A stretch of 8,385 nt of DNA from Bacillota bacterium (GTDB lineage: Bacteria > Bacillota > Clostridia > Oscillospirales > Ruminococcaceae). Location: contig JAEZQD010000036.1 in assembly GCA_023413185.1 (NCBI GenBank), forward strand, positions 1-8,385. Reading direction: 5' to 3'. This document shows, piece by piece, positions 6,839 to 8,385 of this stretch. Both the position numbers and the translations under genes were made by a program. Every line of letters starts with the position of its first letter. Position 1 is the first letter of the stretch. A model generated the notes under the pieces. The model saw nothing but the letters and a program-made list of their open reading frames with translations, made no database searches and was not told the DNA's origin.

Positions 6839-6847
6839 TGCTATAAT
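6839..6847 (+). promoter_or_regulatory. Extended -10 promoter for pgsA
   Basis: TGCTATAAT at 6839-6847 is a perfect extended -10 (TG-N-TATAAT). No good -35 is found 16-18 bases upstream, which is usual for extended -10 promoters. Transcription would start near 6854, about 35 bases before the pgsA ATG. It lies in the 104-base gap between cvpA and pgsA. Confidence 0.65.
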
Positions 6848-6888
6848 TTAGTGGTCCTACAAATAAAACGGCAGACGGAGGACATATC

Positions 6889-7485
6889 ATGAAAGGCAAT
6901 CAACACGAAGCGCTCAGCATTCCGAACATATTATCCTACATAAGAATACTGCTGGTGCCGGTGTTTGCTGTTATCTATCTAACCGCAACCGACCGCAGCG
7001 GGTATCTGGTTGCCGCGCTCGTTTTGCTGATATCGGGCTTTACCGATCTGCTTGACGGCTTTATTGCGCGCCGCTATAATATGGTAACCACACTGGGAAA
7101 AATTCTTGACCCTGCGGCGGATAAGCTGACGCAGGCGACGGTAGCGGTATGCCTTGCCATCCGAATCCCGGGCATGGTGCTGCTACTGTGTGTGTTTATT
7201 GTAAAAGAGCTGATTATGGCGGGTGCAAGCATCTATTTGCTGAGCAAGGGCGGCAAGATTGACGGGTCGCAGTGGTTTGGCAAGCTTGCCACAGCGGTGT
7301 TTTATGCCGTGATGGTGCTGATTATTGCGCTGCCGGGCTTAGGTGCGCCGGCACGCAACATTATGATTGGCGTGTCCGCAGCGGTGATGGTGTTTGCCCT
7401 TGTGCGATACATCCCCACCTTTTTCAGCATTCTGCATGCGACGAGCAAGGACGCGTCCTCCGGCAAAGAAAAGGCGCAGCCGTAG
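6889..7485 (+). CDS. pgsA: CDP-diacylglycerol--glycerol-3-phosphate 3-phosphatidyltransferase PgsA
   Basis: PgsA is an integral membrane enzyme that joins CDP-diacylglycerol and glycerol-3-phosphate to make phosphatidylglycerol phosphate, the committed step to phosphatidylglycerol and cardiolipin. The 198-residue product carries a complete CDP-alcohol phosphotransferase signature: D53, D56-G57, A60-R61, G70, D74 and D78 at the exact family spacing. The N-terminal NILSYIRILLVPVF (13-26) is the classic PgsA opening and favours it over other CDP-alcohol transferases such as phosphatidylserine synthase. Several hydrophobic segments follow, at about 85-115 and 135-175. The length is close to the usual 180-200. 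The ATG at 6889 has GGAGG at 6877-6881, 7 bases upstream. The gene has its own extended -10 promoter and is followed by a possible terminator hairpin, so it may be a single-gene unit. The C-terminus is a short charged tail. Confidence 0.92.
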   Translation: MKGNQHEALSIPNILSYIRILLVPVFAVIYLTATDRSGYLVAALVLLISGFTDLLDGFIARRYNMVTTLGKILDPAADKLTQATVAVCLAIRIPGMVLLLCVFIVKELIMAGASIYLLSKGGKIDGSQWFGKLATAVFYAVMVLIIALPGLGAPARNIMIGVSAAVMVFALVRYIPTFFSILHATSKDASSGKEKAQP

Positions 7486-7550
7486 CGCCAAACAACACCG
7501 GCATGACACATGATACAAGCAAAACAGACATATCTTAATCAATAGGTTTT

Positions 7551-7556
7551 TATAAT
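7551..7556 (+). promoter_or_regulatory. Candidate -10 box for the Clp ATPase gene
   Basis: TATAAT at 7551-7556 sits behind a T-run in the 143-base gap after pgsA. No clear -35 or TG extension is seen. If used, transcription would begin near 7563, just before the hairpin at 7569. I searched by eye for a CtsR heptad repeat and for the HrcA CIRCE inverted repeat and saw neither. Confidence 0.4.
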
Positions 7557-7568
7557 TTCATAAAAGCA

Positions 7569-7598
7569 GCGTGGAAACTTGTTTTCACGCCGGTTTTT
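7569..7598 (+). terminator. Hairpin with trailing T-run between pgsA and the Clp gene
   Basis: GCGTGGAAA (7569-7577) pairs with TTTTCACGC (7582-7590) over 9 base pairs including one G-T wobble, with a CTTG loop. CGG and five T residues follow (7594-7598). It resembles an intrinsic terminator for pgsA, although the T-run is short and displaced by three bases. It could instead be a 5' leader structure of the Clp transcript. Confidence 0.45.
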
Positions 7599-7628
7599 GG
7601 CACCATGAGCGGTGAGATGGAGGTAACC

Positions 7629-8385
7629 ATGTTATGTTCCCGTTGCAAAAAAAGAATGGCGGTTGTTTTTGTTACCAAGATTGATGGCGATAAAACGGCC
7701 AACGAAGGGCTGTGCCTTACCTGTGCCAAGGAGCTTGGCATTAAGCCGGTGAACGACTTAGTAGAGCAGATGGGCATTACCGATGAGGATATGGAAAGCG
7801 TCAGCAACGAGCTGATGGAGTTTATGGGCAACAAGGATGACGAGATGTTTGAACCCGGCGGGGCGACGACCTTTCCGTTCTTGCAAAACCTGTTTACGTC
7901 GGGCGACGGTAAGAACCAGGAGGGTGACACAAAGCGTGCCGCCGAGCCCCGCCGCGCGAAGAAGGAGAAAAAGGAGCAGGAGAATACGCGCAAGCACCTA
8001 ACCGCGTACTGCGACGACCTTACGCAAAAGGCGCGCGACGGCAAGATAGACAACATCATCGGGCGCGATAAGGAGATTGGGCGGGTGGTGCAGATACTTA
8101 ACCGTCGCACCAAGAACAACCCCTGCCTAATCGGCGAGCCGGGCGTGGGCAAAACCGCCATCGCCGAGGGCATTGCACTAAAGATTGCCGCGGGCGACGT
8201 GCCGCCCAGGCTGCTGGATAAGGAGATCTTTCTGCTTGACCTGACGGCTCTTGTTGCCGGCACCCAGTTTCGCGGCCAGTTTGAAAGCCGCGTAAAGGGA
8301 CTGGTAGAGGAGATTAAGCAGGCGGGCAACATCATCCTGTTTATCGACGAGGTACACAATTTGGTGGGCGCGGGCGACAGTGAAG
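7629..8385 (+). CDS. ClpE/ClpC-type AAA+ unfoldase with N-terminal zinc module (3' end outside window)
   Basis: This is an ATP-dependent Clp protease ATP-binding subunit, which unfolds substrates and feeds them to ClpP. The first 252 codons are present and the frame is open to the window end. The N-terminus has CxxC pairs at C3/C6 and C29/C32, a probable zinc-binding module like that of ClpE. The double Clp-N repeat of ClpC/ClpA is not seen. Residues about 35-118 form a charged linker (KKEKKEQE near 113). The first AAA+ domain begins near 119, with the IIGRDKEI entry motif, Walker A GEPGVGKT (169-176) and Walker B IILFIDE (235-241). The sequence stops soon after, at VGAGDSE. The ATG at 7629 follows GGAGG at 7619-7623. 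In-frame ATGs at 7605 and 7617 have poorer ribosome sites and would place extra residues before the first cysteine pair. ClpE versus another clostridial zinc-module Clp ATPase cannot be decided without the missing part. Confidence 0.9.
   Translation, partial: MLCSRCKKRMAVVFVTKIDGDKTANEGLCLTCAKELGIKPVNDLVEQMGITDEDMESVSNELMEFMGNKDDEMFEPGGATTFPFLQNLFTSGDGKNQEGDTKRAAEPRRAKKEKKEQENTRKHLTAYCDDLTQKARDGKIDNIIGRDKEIGRVVQILNRRTKNNPCLIGEPGVGKTAIAEGIALKIAAGDVPPRLLDKEIFLLDLTALVAGTQFRGQFESRVKGLVEEIKQAGNIILFIDEVHNLVGAGDSE

Noticed and set aside
7486..7628. CtsR or HrcA (CIRCE) operator upstream of the Clp gene
   Set aside because: Reading by eye found neither the GGTCAAA-type heptad repeat nor the TTAGCACTC/GAGTGCTAA inverted repeat.
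7550..8359. 269-codon open frame on the - strand opposite the Clp gene
   Set aside because: The product is Ser/Leu-rich low complexity with no recognisable domain, and it lies wholly opposite a clear AAA+ coding sequence. It is a by-product of the GC-rich codon pattern.
1..8385. CRISPR array, tRNA/rRNA, insertion sequence, prophage or defence gene
   Set aside because: No regularly spaced repeats, no tRNA-like cloverleaf, no transposase or integrase product and no terminal inverted repeats were seen. All ten genes are housekeeping-like and codirectional.

Overview
The window is a compact bacterial chromosome segment with ten protein-coding genes, all on the + strand. The first (glmM, 3' end only) and the last (a Clp ATPase, 5' part only) are cut by the window edges. 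It is GC-rich, codon use looks uniform, and Shine-Dalgarno sites are clear. The gene content points to a GC-rich member of the Clostridia (Firmicutes), perhaps Oscillospirales. The reasons are the ecfA1-ecfA2-ecfT-truA block, a DUF5711-like membrane protein paired with CvpA, and a Clp ATPase with an N-terminal four-cysteine zinc module. The taxonomic call is an inference from gene families and was not checked by any search.

Layout: (1) 1-1136 holds the C-terminal end of phosphoglucosamine mutase GlmM and a stand-alone SAM-dependent methyltransferase of the RlmI/RlmK-like family (COG1092). (2) 1168-4733 holds the shared energizing module of a group II ECF vitamin/metal transporter (EcfA1, EcfA2, EcfT) followed by tRNA pseudouridine synthase TruA. 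No S component is present, as expected when one module serves S components encoded elsewhere. (3) 4868-6784 holds a single-pass membrane protein with a probable extracytoplasmic beta-rich domain (DUF5711-like), followed 39 bases later by a CvpA family membrane protein. (4) 6889-7485 is pgsA, which commits CDP-diacylglycerol to anionic phospholipids, behind a good extended -10 promoter. (5) 7629 to the end is the N-terminal part of a ClpE/ClpC-type AAA+ unfoldase, behind a promoter-like -10 and a hairpin.

The genes serve core functions: cell-wall precursor synthesis, RNA modification, vitamin uptake, membrane lipid synthesis and protein quality control. I see no mobile element, phage gene, CRISPR array, toxin-antitoxin pair, tRNA or rRNA. 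No convincing undescribed system is visible. The least understood parts are the DUF5711-like/CvpA pair and the methyltransferase. Smaller points are departures from consensus in EcfT and TruA, an AT-rich 142-base gap between ecfA1 and ecfA2, and several intergenic hairpins or repeats.
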